A stretch of 64,000 nt of DNA, from positions 47,539 to 111,538 of the forward strand of contig NZ_JAUPEV010000006.1 in the NCBI RefSeq assembly GCF_030686155.1, written 5' to 3'. Origin of the DNA: Helicobacter_J cappadocius. GTDB lineage: Bacteria; Campylobacterota; Campylobacteria; Campylobacterales; Helicobacteraceae. Positions 1 to 8,810 of the stretch are shown in pieces. The notes under the pieces were generated by a model, which saw only the letters and a list, made by a program, of their open reading frames with translations, did no database searches and was not told the origin of the DNA. Position 1 is the first letter of the stretch, and each line of letters starts with the position of its first letter. A program made the translations under genes and the position numbers.

Positions 1-1
1 T

Positions 2-118
2 CACTTTTTTGAAATCAAACATAACCTTAAGAAGATATTAAAAACCTAATCACAATTGACATGGTCTAATACAATATATCAACTCTAGCATTAAAGAATA
101 ATAGGCTAGAAACAAATA
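2..118. repeat. Direct repeat, copy A (upstream of ileS)
   Basis: This stretch matches 63063-63177 in the same orientation with about seven differences, one of them a single-base indel near position 64. In copy B the repeat begins in the last codons of gpmI and runs into the intergenic DNA. Here the first bases again read CTT TTT TGA, so the window may begin in the 3' end of a gene, or gene fragment, that ends like gpmI. The repeat probably continues upstream of the window. Confidence 0.85.
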
Positions 119-322
119 ATTTAATAACTGAAATAAGGCTTTATTTATATTCATATTTGTATTTATATATAATTATTGATCGCATCAAATAAAATGTTGT
201 CACCATTTTATTGTTTCGTTCTAAAAATCTTGTGAGATTTCGATAGAATATTTTTAGAATAAATAAATCTTTCAGTGCATTTTTTGTACAATCGGACATA
301 AATTCTATCCATAAGGATTCTG
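119..322 (+). promoter_or_regulatory. ileS upstream region with two inverted repeats and a probable -10 box
   Basis: No gene is seen here. A perfect 9-bp inverted repeat AATAAAATG/CATTTTATT (188-212, 7-nt loop) is followed by TTCTAAAAAT/ATTTTTAGAA (219-228 and 250-259). Inside the second lies a shorter alternative hairpin AAATCT/AGATTT (225-240). A Helicobacter-style promoter, T-run then TG then TACAAT (287-292), would start the ileS transcript near 299, so the inverted repeats lie upstream of the transcript. They may be a terminator for the preceding gene or an operator. No T-box hallmarks were seen. Confidence 0.45.
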
Positions 323-3109
323 ATGGACTACAAAGACACCCTTATACTCCCGCAAACAGATTTTCCAATGAGAGGAAATCTACCTGTTAATGAGCCCTTG
401 CGATATAAAAAATGGCAAGAAAACCAAGTCTATAACACAAAAATGAAAAAAAATCGCTCTAAAGCAAAAGAGAGTAACCAAAACTTCAATCTTCATGATG
501 GCCCTCCTTATGCAAATGGACATCTGCATATCGGACATGCTCTAAATAAAATTCTAAAAGATATCATCATAAAATATCATTATTTTCAAGGGTATAGTGT
601 TCGCTATACACCCGGATGGGATTGTCATGGACTTCCTATCGAACAGCAGGTAGAAAAAAAAATCGGTAAAGAAAAAAAAGATACTCTCCCTAAACAAAAG
701 ATTCGAGAACTTTGCAGAGCACACGCTAGTGAGTTTATTGCTATACAAAGTCAAGAGTTTCAACAACTAGGAATTTTAGGAGATTTTGAAAACCCTTATA
801 AAACGATGGATTTTAGGTTTGAGAGCGATATTTACAAAGTCTTATGCGAAGTGGCTAAAAATGGATTACTTTGCGAACGCAGTAAGCCCATCTATTGGAG
901 TTGGGCTTGTGAAACTGCACTTGCGGATGCAGAGGTAGAGTATAAAGACAAGGAATCTGATTCTGTTTTCGTAGCTTTTAGTCTTAAAGATGATGCATTA
1001 AGGGCTTTGGGGATAGATAATGCCTCTATTGTGATTTGGACAACAACCCCTTGGACGCTTCCTGCTAATGCCGGGATTGCATTAAAACCAGGGGAGAGTT
1101 ATGTTTTAACCAAAAAAGGCTATATCGTTGCCAAAGAACTTCACAACAAGCTCTATAAAAATCAAATCATAGATGAAGAAATATCAAAAGAATTCCTCGC
1201 TGATACTCTTGAAGGGCTTAAAGCTATCAATCCTCTAAATGGAAGGGATTCTCTGATTATATTAGGCGATCATGTGAGCATGAATGATGGAACTGGAGCT
1301 GTTCATAATGCTCCTGCACACGGCGAAGATGACTATCATGTAGGATTAAAATACAATCTACCTATCATTATGGCTGTAGATGACAAAGGTTGCTTTAATG
1401 AAGTCATACTCAAGGAAAAAATTCTTCCTGAAGAATTTGTCGGTATACATATCTTTAAAGCACAAGAGAAGATCATTAAAATGCTAGGAAATGCTCTTTT
1501 AAAACATAGCAAAATCACTCACTCCTATCCACATTGTTGGCGATCTCACGAACCTGTTATTTATAGGGCAACAACTCAATGGTTCATCTCAATGGACAAG
1601 CCCTTTAAAGATGGAAAAACACTGCGAGAAGTGGCTTTAGAAGCGATTGATGAGACCAAATTTTATCCACAAAGCGGAAAAAATAGAATCAGGACAATGG
1701 TGCAAAATCGCCCAGATTGGTGCATTTCCAGACAGAGGGATTGGGGAGTACCTATCGCATTTTTTAGAGATAAGAAAAGCGGTGAAGTTATCTTTGATAC
1801 AGAAGTTTTGGAACATTTAAGTGATATTTTTGAAAAAGAAGGTTGTGATGCTTGGTGGAGCAAGGAAATAAAAGAACTGTTGCCAACTTCTTGGGCACAT
1901 AGGGCTGATAATCTTGAAAAAGGGAAACATATCTTAGATGTATGGTTTGATAGTGGTAGCACTTGGAGTGCTGTACTCAAAAATACAAAAAATAATCCCA
2001 AATATGATGCGGGAGATTATCCTGCTGATGTTTATTTGGAGGGAAGTGATCAGCATAGAGGCTGGTTTCAAAGCTCACTTCTTTTAAGCTGTGCACTCAA
2101 TGGAAAAGCTCCTTTTAAATCTGTCGTGACACATGGATTTACAGTGGATGAAAATGGCGAAAAAATGAGTAAATCTAAGGGCAATGTAATCGGCCTAGAC
2201 TCAATCCTCAAAGAGTATGGAAGTGATATTTTGAGGCTTTGGGTGGCGATGAATGACTATCAAAGCGATCTCACTGTATCGGTGAATTTTTTCAAACAAA
2301 TCGCTGAACAATACCGAAAAATACGAAATACCATTAGATTCCTACTCGCAAATATAGATGGGCTTGAATCACTTGTAGAATATAATAATCTTGGCGAAAT
2401 TGATCGCTGGATAGTTAAGAAAGCTGATGAAATATTTTCCCAAGTTCAAGCTTCTTTTGATGAATATGAGTTTGTAAAAGGCTTGAGTTTGTTGATGGGA
2501 TTTTTGACCAATGAACTCAGTGGAATTTATTTAGATCTATGCAAAGATAGTCTATATTGCGATGCGAAGAACTCTCCTGAGCGTCAAGCTCATCAAAGTG
2601 CTATGACCATTATCACAAGAAACTTGCTTCATCTTTTAGCACCTATTTTGACCTATAGTGTTGATGAAGTTTTGGAATTTGCTCCAAAAGTTCTAAAAGG
2701 TGATATTAACGATGTCTTTGATTTAGAAAAACTCGATCTAAAAAAATCATTTAATTTAGAGCTTAAAACTGATTTTGAGGAACTTTTGAAAATCCGCGAA
2801 GGATTTGGAGAGGCTGTTGATGGACTTAAAAAAGATAAAATTATCAAATCATCCCTGGAACTTTGCATCCAAACAAAAAACAATGTGTTTAAAGAACTTG
2901 ACAAATGGCTCATTATAAGCGAAGTGAAAAATGAGGATAAAAAAGATGAACCACTCAAAAGTTTTAAAATATCTAATAATGGAATTGAAAAAACATTTTT
3001 GATATTCAAAACCTCAAAACACAAATGCCCAAGATGTTGGAGATATCTCTGCAAAAGTGAAGAAGAACTTTGTGTAAGATGCCAAGAGGTATGTAAAGGT
3101 GCAGTATAG
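323..3109 (+). CDS. ileS: Isoleucyl-tRNA synthetase
   Basis: Cytoplasmic class I aminoacyl-tRNA synthetase that charges tRNA-Ile. The 928-residue length is normal for a bacterial IleRS. The HIGH signature (HLHIGH) is at residues 67-72 and the KMSKS loop (EKMSKSKGN) near 612-620. An editing (CP1) domain lies between them, recognisable by the TTTPWTLPAN stretch near residues 240-249. The C-terminus carries a zinc-knuckle pattern (CPRCW and a later CVRC) near 902-920, typical of the mupirocin-sensitive bacterial form. The start is ATG with AAGG seven bases upstream. A small membrane-protein ORF follows 20 bp downstream. Confidence 0.98.
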   Translation: MDYKDTLILPQTDFPMRGNLPVNEPLRYKKWQENQVYNTKMKKNRSKAKESNQNFNLHDGPPYANGHLHIGHALNKILKDIIIKYHYFQGYSVRYTPGWDCHGLPIEQQVEKKIGKEKKDTLPKQKIRELCRAHASEFIAIQSQEFQQLGILGDFENPYKTMDFRFESDIYKVLCEVAKNGLLCERSKPIYWSWACETALADAEVEYKDKESDSVFVAFSLKDDALRALGIDNASIVIWTTTPWTLPANAGIALKPGESYVLTKKGYIVAKELHNKLYKNQIIDEEISKEFLADTLEGLKAINPLNGRDSLIILGDHVSMNDGTGAVHNAPAHGEDDYHVGLKYNLPIIMAVDDKGCFNEVILKEKILPEEFVGIHIFKAQEKIIKMLGNALLKHSKITHSYPHCWRSHEPVIYRATTQWFISMDKPFKDGKTLREVALEAIDETKFYPQSGKNRIRTMVQNRPDWCISRQRDWGVPIAFFRDKKSGEVIFDTEVLEHLSDIFEKEGCDAWWSKEIKELLPTSWAHRADNLEKGKHILDVWFDSGSTWSAVLKNTKNNPKYDAGDYPADVYLEGSDQHRGWFQSSLLLSCALNGKAPFKSVVTHGFTVDENGEKMSKSKGNVIGLDSILKEYGSDILRLWVAMNDYQSDLTVSVNFFKQIAEQYRKIRNTIRFLLANIDGLESLVEYNNLGEIDRWIVKKADEIFSQVQASFDEYEFVKGLSLLMGFLTNELSGIYLDLCKDSLYCDAKNSPERQAHQSAMTIITRNLLHLLAPILTYSVDEVLEFAPKVLKGDINDVFDLEKLDLKKSFNLELKTDFEELLKIREGFGEAVDGLKKDKIIKSSLELCIQTKNNVFKELDKWLIISEVKNEDKKDEPLKSFKISNNGIEKTFLIFKTSKHKCPRCWRYLCKSEEELCVRCQEVCKGAV

Positions 3110-3129
3110 ATTTGGAGCATTAGGAGTAT

Positions 3130-3273
3130 ATGATGGGATTTGAAGTTTTTGGATTGAGAGTTTTTGATTTAAGCCAACCTTTTGGCTATGTTGAAGCGTT
3201 TAGCACAATCATTGTAGTCTGTGTGTTAGCTTATATCGGATTTTGTATTCTAAAATTTAAGGCCAAAAAATAA
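3130..3273 (+). CDS. Small single-span membrane protein (47 aa), function unknown
   Basis: A 47-codon ORF begins 20 bp after ileS, with TAGGAG just upstream of a double ATG at 3130 and 3133. Residues about 26-43 (STIIVVCVLAYIGFC) form one hydrophobic segment, followed by a basic tail (KFKAKK). That predicts a one-span inner-membrane peptide with the C-terminus inside. The good ribosome-binding site, close position behind ileS and membrane-like composition argue that it is translated. I do not recognise the family and assign no function. Confidence 0.6.
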   Translation: MMGFEVFGLRVFDLSQPFGYVEAFSTIIVVCVLAYIGFCILKFKAKK

Positions 3274-3577
3274 AAAACTACTGGCCAAATAAAGTTCTCA
3301 CAAGAAATAACTTATTAAATCCCACTTTTAATATCTATATACCCTCTAAACTTTATGAATACAAATCATAAACCTAAAAATACCAAGATTTATATTTTTT
3401 ACCATTGCTATATTGCACATTTACAACAATATAGATTTAAAATTTTTTAAAAGAAATAGCATTTGAATGAGTGTTACCAAAATACCGATATTAAGATTTT
3501 CTAGGTATGATTTTTTAAATGATTACATTGAAGGGTTTTTGTGAAATTTTTGAATCCCATTTCTGCTAGGCTATAAA
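3274..3577. other. Intergenic region upstream of the FecCD-type permease
   Basis: No supported gene. A perfect 8-bp inverted repeat CTATATTG/CAATATAG with an 11-nt loop spans 3408-3434. A possible -10 hexamer TATGAT is at 3506-3511. I looked for a Fur box close to TAATAATnATTATTA upstream of this transporter and found no convincing match. The rest is plain AT-rich sequence. Confidence 0.4.
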
Positions 3578-4561
3578 GTGAAAAAAATATCCGTTTATGC
3601 TTTGGTAGTTATACTCGCTTTTATTGTGCTTTTTCTAGGTGCTAGTGATATAGCATGGAATCATGTGTGGGGCAATATTTATCAACATATTTTTTATGGC
3701 GTACCATTAAACTCTGATGGGGTGATAGTGTATGAAATACGATTACCTAGAGTGATTTTGGCTATCATTGTTGGTGCAATTTTATCGGGTTCTGGAGCCA
3801 TAATGCAAAGTATGTTCAAAAACCCCTTAATTGATCCTTTTTTACTTGGAATATCTTCTGGAGCAGCTTTTGGATGCGCGTTATCTATTGGACTGTTTGA
3901 AAATCTACCACTTGGGATTTTAGCATTTGCTGGAGCGTTAGGGACTTCTTTGCTTGTGATTTTTATTGGGAAATTTGCAGGAGGTTCTAGTGTTTCTTTG
4001 GTCTTATCTGGGGTAATTCTTTCGGCATTTCTGAGTGCTCTAAGTGGAAGTATCAAATTTTTTGTCGATCCACAAAAAGCTCAAGCGATTGTTATTTGGC
4101 TTTTAGGAAGCCTTTCTCTTGCAAGTTGGGATAATGTAAAAATTGCCCTGCTTGGAGTGGTGATAGGGTTTGTACCTTTATTTTTACTTCGCTGGAAAAT
4201 CAATATTTTAGGACTTGGAGATAGCGAATGTCTCTCACTGGGCATCTCACCTTATAAAATGCGCTTTATCTGTATTGTTTGTGTAAGCTTTGCTTGTGCT
4301 TTGGCAGTAAGCGTAAGTGGGACCATTGGATGGATTGGTCTTGTTGTGCCACATTTAGGACGTATACTTTTTGGATCAGATATGAGAAAATTATTACCCG
4401 GATCTCTAGCGCTAGGTGCCTTGTTACTTTTAGGAGCAGATACCATCGCTAGGACATTAACTTCATACGATCTACCAGTAGGAATAGTAACCGCTATCTT
4501 GGGGGCTCCCTTCTTTATATTTTTACTCAGTCAATTTTCAGCCAAATGGAATGGTCGATGA
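3578..4561 (+). CDS. fecD: FecCD/BtuC-family ABC transporter permease
   Basis: Inner-membrane permease of an ABC importer for an iron chelate, haem or cobalamin. The 327-residue protein is almost wholly hydrophobic and carries family signatures: GSGAIMQSMFKNPLIDPFLLGISSG near 69-93, and GWIGLVVPHLGR with the following LLPGSLALGALLLLGAD near the C-terminus. The start is GTG, with AGG eight bases upstream. The ATPase gene overlaps its stop by ATGA. No periplasmic binding protein is adjacent. The same permease/ATPase pair without a binding protein is what I recall for HP0889/HP0888 in H. pylori, the basis for the symbol; the substrate itself cannot be read from the sequence. Confidence 0.88.
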   Translation: MKKISVYALVVILAFIVLFLGASDIAWNHVWGNIYQHIFYGVPLNSDGVIVYEIRLPRVILAIIVGAILSGSGAIMQSMFKNPLIDPFLLGISSGAAFGCALSIGLFENLPLGILAFAGALGTSLLVIFIGKFAGGSSVSLVLSGVILSAFLSALSGSIKFFVDPQKAQAIVIWLLGSLSLASWDNVKIALLGVVIGFVPLFLLRWKINILGLGDSECLSLGISPYKMRFICIVCVSFACALAVSVSGTIGWIGLVVPHLGRILFGSDMRKLLPGSLALGALLLLGADTIARTLTSYDLPVGIVTAILGAPFFIFLLSQFSAKWNGR

Positions 4562-5325
4562 ATGTTTTAACCATCAAAAATCTTAGCTTTAATTATCCAA
4601 AATTAAGCATTTTAAATGATATTTCTTTGATTTTAAAAGAAAAGAGTATCACGGCTGTTTTAGCACCAAATGGCACAGGAAAAACAACTTTATTTTACAA
4701 TATTTTAGGAATACTTAAACCCACTAAAGGTCAGATTTATACGCAAGAGTGTGATATACTCGCTCTCAAACCAGAACTTAGAGCTAAATATATCTGCTAT
4801 GTGCCTCAAGAATGGCAAAGTCCATTTAATTATAATGTTGTAGATGTTGTGATGATGGGTAGTACTCGAAAAATGCGGATATTTGGAACACCTCAATACC
4901 AAGATGAAAAAAAAGCCTTAGAATTAATGGAAGAAATGGGAATCATTCATCTAAAATTTCAAGGTATCAACGAGATAAGTGGGGGACAAAGACAAATGGT
5001 TCTTCTTGCTCGAGCACTCCTACAAGATGCTCCAATCTTGTTGCTTGATGAGCCTACCTCCCATCTTGATATTAAAAACCAAGCATTACTTTTTAGAGAG
5101 CTCAAAAAACAAGTTGATAAAAAAAATCTCTCGGTTTTGATAAATATTCACGATCCAAATCTAGTGAATATTTACGCTGATGAAGTCTATATGCTCAAAG
5201 ATGGAAAAAATTTCCGCAATGGACAAGTTAATGAAGTGATGAATGCTAAAAATTTGAGTGAATTGTATGGGCTTGAAGTTAAAACAGGAATGATTGATTC
5301 TCGATCTTTTGTATATGTTTATTAA
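4558..5325 (+). CDS. fecE: ABC transporter ATP-binding protein, iron chelate/cobalamin type
   Basis: Cytoplasmic ATPase that drives the preceding permease. Walker A is APNGTGKTT (residues 36-44), the ABC signature ISGGQRQ near 140 and Walker B ILLLDEPTSHLD near 160-171. I chose the ATG at 4558 because it overlaps the permease stop codon as ATGA, a common translational-coupling arrangement. An in-frame ATG at 4546 would add four residues and has no better ribosome-binding site. The two genes form a two-gene operon. The substrate is inferred from the family only. Confidence 0.9.
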   Translation: MNVLTIKNLSFNYPKLSILNDISLILKEKSITAVLAPNGTGKTTLFYNILGILKPTKGQIYTQECDILALKPELRAKYICYVPQEWQSPFNYNVVDVVMMGSTRKMRIFGTPQYQDEKKALELMEEMGIIHLKFQGINEISGGQRQMVLLARALLQDAPILLLDEPTSHLDIKNQALLFRELKKQVDKKNLSVLINIHDPNLVNIYADEVYMLKDGKNFRNGQVNEVMNAKNLSELYGLEVKTGMIDSRSFVYVY

Positions 5326-5342
5326 TTGGTATTATTTTTGCT
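5326..5342 (+). promoter_or_regulatory. Predicted sigma-54 promoter for flgG
   Basis: The sequence TTGGTATTATTTTTGCT has the GG and GC dinucleotides (5328-5329 and 5340-5341) separated by exactly ten bases, as in the RpoN consensus TGGCAC-N5-TTGC. A start near 5353 would place the flgG ribosome-binding site inside a short leader. It matches at the invariant positions but not at the CAC, so this is a prediction. Confidence 0.6.
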
Positions 5343-5377
5343 TGAACCTCAATAAGATTCTTATTAAGGATATAGAA

Positions 5378-6166
5378 ATGATGCGTTCATTATACACTGC
5401 AACAACAGGGATGTTGGGGCAACAACTTCAGATTGATACCACTTCAAACAACATCGCCAATGTGAATACGAGTGGTTATAAGAAGCAGAGGGCAGAATTT
5501 AATGATTTATTTTATCAGGTATTACAATACGCAGGAACAGCCACAAGTGAAACAACACTTTCGCCTACCGGCATAGAAGTCGGTCTAGGGGTACGTCCAG
5601 GAGCTGTAAACAAGATGTTTTCTCAAGGTAGTCCTAAGGAAACAGAAAATAATCTAGATATTGCTATCACGGGCAAAGGATTTTTCCAAATTCAACTTCC
5701 AGATGGAACAACTGCTTATACAAGAAGTGGGAACTTCAAGCTCGATGATCAAGGAAATATAGTTACAAGCGAAGGTTATTTACTGCTTCCGCAAATTACC
5801 GTCCCCCAAGATGCAACTCAAATCAACATTGGAACAGATGGAACAGTAAGTGTAGTTCAGGGTAATCAAGGCTTGAGCAATGTATTAGGACAAATAGAAA
5901 TAGCTAACTTTATTAATCCCGCAGGACTTCACGGACTAGGAGATAATCTTTATATGAATACAAGTGCTTCAGGAGATCCCATTGTGGGTGTAGGCGGTAC
6001 AGACGGACTAGGTCAATTAAGACAAGGGTTTTTAGAACTTAGTAATGTCAAACTTGTAGAAGAAATGACCGATCTTATCACCGGACAACGTGCTTATGAA
6101 GCAAATTCTAAATCCATCCAAACAGCAGACTCAATGCTCCAAACAGTGAATAATCTCAAGCGATAA
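5378..6166 (+). CDS. flgG: Flagellar distal rod protein FlgG
   Basis: Structural protein of the distal rod of the flagellar basal body, exported by the flagellar type III apparatus. The 262-residue form begins MMRSLYTATTGMLGQQ and contains the rod/hook N-terminal signature SNNIANVNTSGYKKQ and the C-terminal conserved block LVEEMTDLITGQRAYEANSK. A longer reading frame starts at 5294, but the ATG at 5378 has AAGGA eight bases upstream and gives the usual family length. A sigma-54-like promoter lies just upstream and a strong terminator just downstream, so it is probably monocistronic. Confidence 0.96.
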   Translation: MMRSLYTATTGMLGQQLQIDTTSNNIANVNTSGYKKQRAEFNDLFYQVLQYAGTATSETTLSPTGIEVGLGVRPGAVNKMFSQGSPKETENNLDIAITGKGFFQIQLPDGTTAYTRSGNFKLDDQGNIVTSEGYLLLPQITVPQDATQINIGTDGTVSVVQGNQGLSNVLGQIEIANFINPAGLHGLGDNLYMNTSASGDPIVGVGGTDGLGQLRQGFLELSNVKLVEEMTDLITGQRAYEANSKSIQTADSMLQTVNNLKR

Positions 6167-6213
6167 TAAGCTACTACACTCAAACTAAACTCTCTTGAAA
6201 CTAAGAAATTTCG

Positions 6214-6241
6214 ATCACTATATAACTATAGTGATTTTTTC
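6214..6241 (+). terminator. Rho-independent terminator after flgG
   Basis: A perfect 9-bp stem ATCACTATA/TATAGTGAT with a 4-nt loop (6214-6235) is followed by a run of six T. It lies 48 bp after the flgG stop. The stop codon of the convergent clpA gene (6226-6228) falls in the loop and second arm, so the hairpin overlaps the 3' end of clpA. Confidence 0.85.
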
Positions 6242-8433
6242 AAAAAATTGACTTTTAACCCATTCTTATCGGTAGTTATCTTTACCTCTCCTCCATTTTT
6301 AAGCCTACCAAATAAAATTTCATCGCTAAGTTTGCGTTTGATTTCATTTTCAATAATTCTACGAATTTCCCTAGCCCCTAGTGAATTATCTAAACTTCTT
6401 GAAGCAATATTACTCAAGCCTTTAGCATCAATACTCACGGAAATATTCTTTTCTTTTAGTGATATGCTAATATCTTGAATATATTTATTAGCAATCTTTT
6501 CAAATTCTTTTTTGCCCAATGTAGCAAAATCAATCACGGCATCAAGCCTACTTCTAAACTCTGGACTAAAAATATCCTTCAAAGCCTTTTGATGTTTGCT
6601 ACTCTCGACTTTATTAAACCCTAATATATTTGCTTCCTTGCTCCCTGCATTAGAGGTCATAATCAAAATAACATTTTTAAAATCAGCTTTATTGCCACTA
6701 TTATCAGTAAGTGTAGCATTATCCATTACTTGCAAAAGAATATTATAAATATCGCTATGAGCTTTTTCAATCTCATCAAGCAATAAAACACAATGAGGAT
6801 GTTTTTTAATAGCATCAATAAGCAGACCCCCTTGTTCAAACCCTACATATCCAGCAGGCGATCCAATAAGCTTAGAAACGCTGTGAGATTCCATATATTC
6901 GCTCATGTCGAACTTTTCAAAGTGAAGCCCAAGAACTTTTGACAATTCTTTGCTAAGCTCTGTTTTTCCCACTCCGCTGGGACCTACAAACAAAAAACTC
7001 CCAATGGGTCGATGTACCTCTCCAAGACCTGCTTTGTTCATCTTGATAGCATCAACAAGAACATCAATAGCTTTATCTTGGGCATAAATTCTAGTTTTTA
7101 ATTTTTGAGCTAGTTTTTTTAACAATCCTCTTTCATCGCTACCGATCTGAGATTTTGGAATATTGACACTTTTTGAAATAATATTCTCGATGTCTTCTTT
7201 AGTGATGAGTTTAGGCTTTTTACCCATATGAGCATGAATTTTATAATTAGCTCCGACCTCATCCATCAGATCAATGGCCTTATCTGGAAGATATTTTTCA
7301 CTAATATAACGATCAGATAAATCTACACATGCCTTCAATGCTTCAGGGGTATAGCTAATATGGTGGTATTTTTCATAAATAGGTGCTAATTCTTTGATAA
7401 TAGCATAAGAATCAGTAAGGCTAGGCTCATTCACTTCGATCTTTGTAAAACGTCTTGAAAGTGCCTTGTCTTTATCAAAATGAGTTTTGTACTCACTGTA
7501 AGTGGTAGCTCCAATACATCGCAATAATCCATTAGCTAAAGCTGGTTTGAGCAAATTAGAAGCGTCCAAAGAACCTCCGGAAGTAGATCCCGCACCTACA
7601 ATTGTATGAATCTCATCAATAAACAAAACAGCATCTGGAATCTGTGAAATTTCATTCAATATACCCTTAAGACGCTTTTCAAAATCACCTCTGTACTTAC
7701 TTCCTGCGACCATATCTCCAATATCAAGTGCAAATATCTGGGCACTATGCAAAGCCTTAGGGGCTCTTTTATGTGCAATCTCTAATGCAATCCCTTCAGC
7801 AATAGCAGTTTTACCAACACCAGGCTCACCAATTAAAATAGGGTTATTTTTCTTGCGGCGACATAGAATTTCGCTTACCCTCTCTATTTCTTGTCCTCTT
7901 CCAATAACTGGATCTATTTTCCCTTCTTTGGCAAGTTGAACAAGATTTTTGCTATATTTTTTCAGATAGCTATCGGCATTTTGTTGAATATCTTGATATT
8001 TTTCTTCATTAGCAATCATCTCTAAAATATCCAATCGGGTAATACCTTGTGCATTCAAAAGTTTTGCACTATAGCTTTCCTCTTCTTGAAGAATAAAAAC
8101 CAATAAATCCGCAATTTCTAAAATCTTTTGATTAGAATTTGCAGCATGTTCAATCATAGAACTAAAAACTCTATCAAGAGCTGGCGTTTGGGTTGGCAAA
8201 GACACTTCTTGAGCCTGCGATATAGGGATATGATTGGCAAGATAAATACGAATGAGTTTTTCCATCTGTGAAGTATTTGCACCAAAAGCTTTTAGCAACT
8301 CTTCGCCTTTTGCATTGTGCAATATGGCTAAAAATATATGCTCTATGGTGAGCATCTCGTGTTTCATTTCCCTAGCATTTTCAACAGCTGTATTGATAGT
8401 TTGGGTGAGATTGGGGCTGATAAGATGGTTCAA
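6226..8433 (-). CDS. clpA: ATP-dependent Clp protease ATP-binding subunit ClpA
   Basis: Hexameric AAA+ unfoldase that feeds substrates to the ClpP peptidase in the cytoplasm. The 735-residue protein has an N-terminal Clp repeat domain (about 1-140) and two AAA modules with Walker A GEPGVGKT near 201-208 and GPSGVGKT near 482-489. Walker B motifs are VLFIDEIHT and CVLLLDEIEKAH. It lacks the long ClpB middle domain, and the adaptor gene clpS lies 9 bp upstream, which fixes the identity as ClpA. From memory, clpS and clpA are also adjacent in H. pylori (HP0032/HP0033). Its stop codon lies inside the convergent flgG terminator. Confidence 0.96.
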   Translation of the reverse strand: MNHLISPNLTQTINTAVENAREMKHEMLTIEHIFLAILHNAKGEELLKAFGANTSQMEKLIRIYLANHIPISQAQEVSLPTQTPALDRVFSSMIEHAANSNQKILEIADLLVFILQEEESYSAKLLNAQGITRLDILEMIANEEKYQDIQQNADSYLKKYSKNLVQLAKEGKIDPVIGRGQEIERVSEILCRRKKNNPILIGEPGVGKTAIAEGIALEIAHKRAPKALHSAQIFALDIGDMVAGSKYRGDFEKRLKGILNEISQIPDAVLFIDEIHTIVGAGSTSGGSLDASNLLKPALANGLLRCIGATTYSEYKTHFDKDKALSRRFTKIEVNEPSLTDSYAIIKELAPIYEKYHHISYTPEALKACVDLSDRYISEKYLPDKAIDLMDEVGANYKIHAHMGKKPKLITKEDIENIISKSVNIPKSQIGSDERGLLKKLAQKLKTRIYAQDKAIDVLVDAIKMNKAGLGEVHRPIGSFLFVGPSGVGKTELSKELSKVLGLHFEKFDMSEYMESHSVSKLIGSPAGYVGFEQGGLLIDAIKKHPHCVLLLDEIEKAHSDIYNILLQVMDNATLTDNSGNKADFKNVILIMTSNAGSKEANILGFNKVESSKHQKALKDIFSPEFRSRLDAVIDFATLGKKEFEKIANKYIQDISISLKEKNISVSIDAKGLSNIASRSLDNSLGAREIRRIIENEIKRKLSDEILFGRLKNGGEVKITTDKNGLKVNFLKKSL

Positions 8434-8442
8434 ATTTTTCTC

Positions 8443-8742
8443 CTAATTTAAATCTTGCATAATAACTCTAAGAGGAAAACCATTTTTTTTAGCTTGCATC
8501 CTAGCTTGTTTTGTCTTGAATTCTGCAACATCATAAGGATATACTCCACACACAGCACTTCCATTGCGATGCACACTAAGCATAATCTCCGTAGATTCAT
8601 TATAGGTTTTTCCAAAAATTTGCATCAAAATTTTTATCACAAATTCCATTGTTGTGTAATCATCATTGAGTAAAATTACTTTAGACATTTTAGGTTCTTG
8701 AAGCAAAAGATCAGTTTCAACTTGTGTGCTATTTTGAGGCAT
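8443..8742 (-). CDS. clpS: ClpS adaptor protein
   Basis: Small cytoplasmic adaptor that binds the ClpA N-domain and delivers N-end-rule substrates to ClpAP. The 99-residue protein carries the conserved core VILLNDDYTTMEFVIKIL and the later MLSVHRNGSAVCGVYPYDVAE, matching the ClpS fold. It sits directly upstream of clpA with a 9-bp gap, so the two are almost certainly co-transcribed. The operon is divergent from bioD. Confidence 0.95.
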   Translation of the reverse strand: MPQNSTQVETDLLLQEPKMSKVILLNDDYTTMEFVIKILMQIFGKTYNESTEIMLSVHRNGSAVCGVYPYDVAEFKTKQARMQAKKNGFPLRVIMQDLN

Positions 8743-8810
8743 TAAATTCCCTAAAAATTATTTTGGTTTGAGTATAATTTTACCAAATTTTATTAATTTA
8801 AAGGCACTTT

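Noticed and set aside
180..322. T-box riboswitch in front of ileS
   Set aside because: No T-box sequence or specifier stem is visible, and the inverted repeats lie upstream of the predicted transcript start.
654..662. A9 tract inside ileS as a phase-variation site
   Set aside because: The gene is essential, A tracts are common in this AT-rich genome, and switching would be lethal.
5294..5377. Longer FlgG reading frame from 5294
   Set aside because: It overlaps the ABC ATPase gene and the predicted sigma-54 promoter, and FlgG proteins begin at the MRSLYTATTG sequence.
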